A DNA stretch of 33,327 nucleotides. It comes from Beroe ovata (taxonomy: Eukaryota; Ctenophora; Nuda; Beroida; Beroidae). Shown here in pieces: positions 32,301-33,327 of the stretch (positions are counted from its first letter, which is position 1; each line of letters begins with the position of its first letter). Under the pieces are notes generated by a model. The model ran no database searches. It saw only the letters and a program-made list of their open reading frames with translations, and was not told where the DNA came from. Both the position numbers and the translations under genes were made by a program. The DNA lies in the NCBI GenBank assembly GCA_946803715.1, contig CAMPET010000028.1:127151-160477 (forward strand). The letters run 5' to 3'.

Positions 32301-33276
32301 CACTCTTCTCGGCCCTAGTACATTGTGCGTGGAATCACGCGTTGTGGCCCACGCGTGAGACGTTGCTATAAAAACATTTGCACGGGACAAGTTGCCATGG
32401 TAACTCACGTAGTTCATTTAGCAGCGCCTGGTGAGCGATGCGGATTGGTGGAATTCGGCTGAACATCCGGTAATTCTGGGAGATTGTGATATGGTTCCTC
32501 ACTCCGGCCTCAGTGTCCCAGACGACGTTGTAAATTTGCTCAAAATAGTTCTGTGGAAAGATCGAGAAGTGAGGAGCATAATTTCTAGGAGAGGAAACAT
32601 AGATTCGTTGCATATTCTTAAGAAATAAGTGAGGAAAATTATTTCTAGGAGAGGAAACATAGATTCGTTGCATATTCTTAAGAAATAAGTGAGGAGCATT
32701 ATTTCTAGGAGAGGAAAGATAGATTCGTTGCATATTCTTAAGAAATCTACAGATTTTAGTCCATCATACCTTCTCGATGATTCTGAGATGCCTAACGTAC
32801 GTATCTTCTGTACTGATAAACTCGGATATAATCAGGTCTCTCTTTGCGGCGATGGAGTTCATATCTCGGGGTTCTGGTGTCGTAATCTCGGCGTGACCGG
32901 CTGATGATTCGGTAAGATCAGGTACTACTGATGTGTTGCAGATCACTGCCCCTTCAACATCCAGAATGCTGGGCAGGGAGAGAGGGGTCAGGGGGGAGAG
33001 TGAAGTAGGATAAACTTTCGACGAGAGCATAGGTGAGATATAAACTATAGTATCTGGTTGATGAGAACTATTGCATCCCCCAAACCTCTTGCTCCGCCTC
33101 TTGCTCCATAAGCTGGAGTTTAGTATGATGGAGTCGGTGGAGTGTTTCCGTTTCTGCCCGACAAAACTCGTGTTCGGCGATTTGGAGGCAAAGGAAGCGG
33201 ATCCGTCAGGGAGCAGCTGGACCGTGTATTCCTTCGTGTTGAGATGGGATTCCGTCGATGCGCATTCCCAGAACCA
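28563..33276 (-). CDS. ECT2: ECT2 Rho guanine nucleotide exchange factor (3' part)
   Basis: Thirteen exons, phases all consistent, 786 residues plus stop: 33276-33086, 32968-32770, 32550-32409, 32281-32087, 31947-31569, 31415-31233, 31042-30930, 30735-30572, 30428-30336, 30237-30124, 29898-29841, 29449-29335 and 28977-28563. The first exon opens with WFWECASTE, the end of the last BRCT repeat, and then a basic QKRKH stretch. The DH domain runs from RDLIISEFISTEDTYV through RMFSRIPPI, DVLKIYKNYM and RFKALLK to LMIEPVQRLPRMILLL and KREVDEKYKL. PH-like strands follow, then a polybasic segment (KRDIFNFAKRSVSRAF) like the ECT2 membrane-binding cluster. ECT2 activates RhoA at the division plane during cytokinesis. 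The N-terminal BRCT exons lie beyond the window. The DH domain is interrupted by a long charged insertion in exons 4-6. Ns at 29294 and 30765 are intronic. Confidence 0.88.
28981..29085 (-). repeat. GTGTCACG minisatellite at the last ECT2 acceptor
   Basis: Plus-strand units such as GGGGTGGCACGTGGGGTAAG recur with about 24 bp spacing. The gene strand reads CGTGACACCCCAACTTACCC and ends at the acceptor GTGACACCACCCCCAG. It resembles the PIBF1 intron minisatellite. Confidence 0.65.
29208..29330. repeat. CA microsatellite, interrupted by N at 29294
   Basis: Long CA run with a few interruptions inside the last ECT2 intron. The N may mark an unresolved repeat length. Confidence 0.95.
32569..32746 (-). 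repeat. 3 x 60 bp tandem repeat in an ECT2 intron
   Basis: Units start at 32569, 32629 and 32689 and are almost identical. On the gene strand each contains TTTCCTCTCCTAG, a strong-looking 3' splice site. The true acceptor (exon start 32550) lies only 19 bp beyond the last unit. The exon 2 donor is at 32769. Confidence 0.9.
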
Positions 33277-33327
33277 CTACGGAAATAAGAGGGGCTGGGG
33301 AGGGGTTCTGGGGTTGGGGAGGGGGTT

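Noticed and set aside
32335-32733. 132-codon frame with 20-residue repeats as a separate gene
   Set aside because: It is the 60 bp intronic repeat running into ECT2 exon 3; the repeat part has no homology or start context of its own.

Overview
The window is nuclear DNA of an animal, probably a marine invertebrate with a compact and very polymorphic genome. Every gene is split by GT-AG introns, the encoded proteins are animal families (PIBF1/CEP90, CPT2, ZC2HC1, MPLKIP, PABPN1, ECT2), there are non-LTR retrotransposon remnants and MITE-like elements, and one element carries TTAGGG repeats. I cannot name the species or phylum. I built the gene models by matching splice phases exon by exon and by recalling the human proteins; no alignment was run.

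Layout. 1-4.4 kb: low-complexity contig start, no convincing gene, one possible orphan exon (1840-2017), and a 398 bp foldback element with an inverted telomere-like core (3503-3900). 4.5-9.3 kb, minus: PIBF1/CEP90, ten exons, one of them present twice. 10.4-12.9 kb, minus: a complete mitochondrial CPT2 (copy A). 13.7-15.4 kb, minus: a ZC2HC1C-like two-finger protein. 15.9-18.2 kb, minus: a divergent second CPT2 (copy B) that lacks the family's membrane-association insert. 18.5-19.4 kb, minus: an MPLKIP/TTDN1-like gene. 20-24 kb: LINE and MITE debris and minisatellite. 21.7-22.35 kb and 24.3-25.95 kb, plus: a truncated and a complete copy of PABPN1. 26-28.4 kb: 3' UTR duplicated across an N, then a MITE. 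28.6-33.3 kb, minus: the 3' thirteen exons of ECT2, whose DH domain is split by a large insertion.

The genes are not a pathway. CPT2-A and CPT2-B act in mitochondrial fatty-acid import. PIBF1, MPLKIP and ECT2 belong to centrosome, mitosis and cytokinesis biology. PABPN1 acts in nuclear polyadenylation. The two CPT2 genes are a local duplication with ZC2HC1C between them.

The most unusual points are: (1) splice sites sitting inside short tandem repeats in PIBF1 and CPT2-B, plus a CTGAC-rich minisatellite next to acceptors in PIBF1 and ECT2; (2) the telomere-cored foldback element with a near-perfect 9 bp target duplication; (3) the CPT2 paralogue without its membrane insert; (4) the roughly 215-residue insertion in the ECT2 DH domain; (5) single-N junctions flanked by duplicated, slightly divergent sequence, which look like two haplotypes joined end to end and make the apparent exon and gene duplications suspect.
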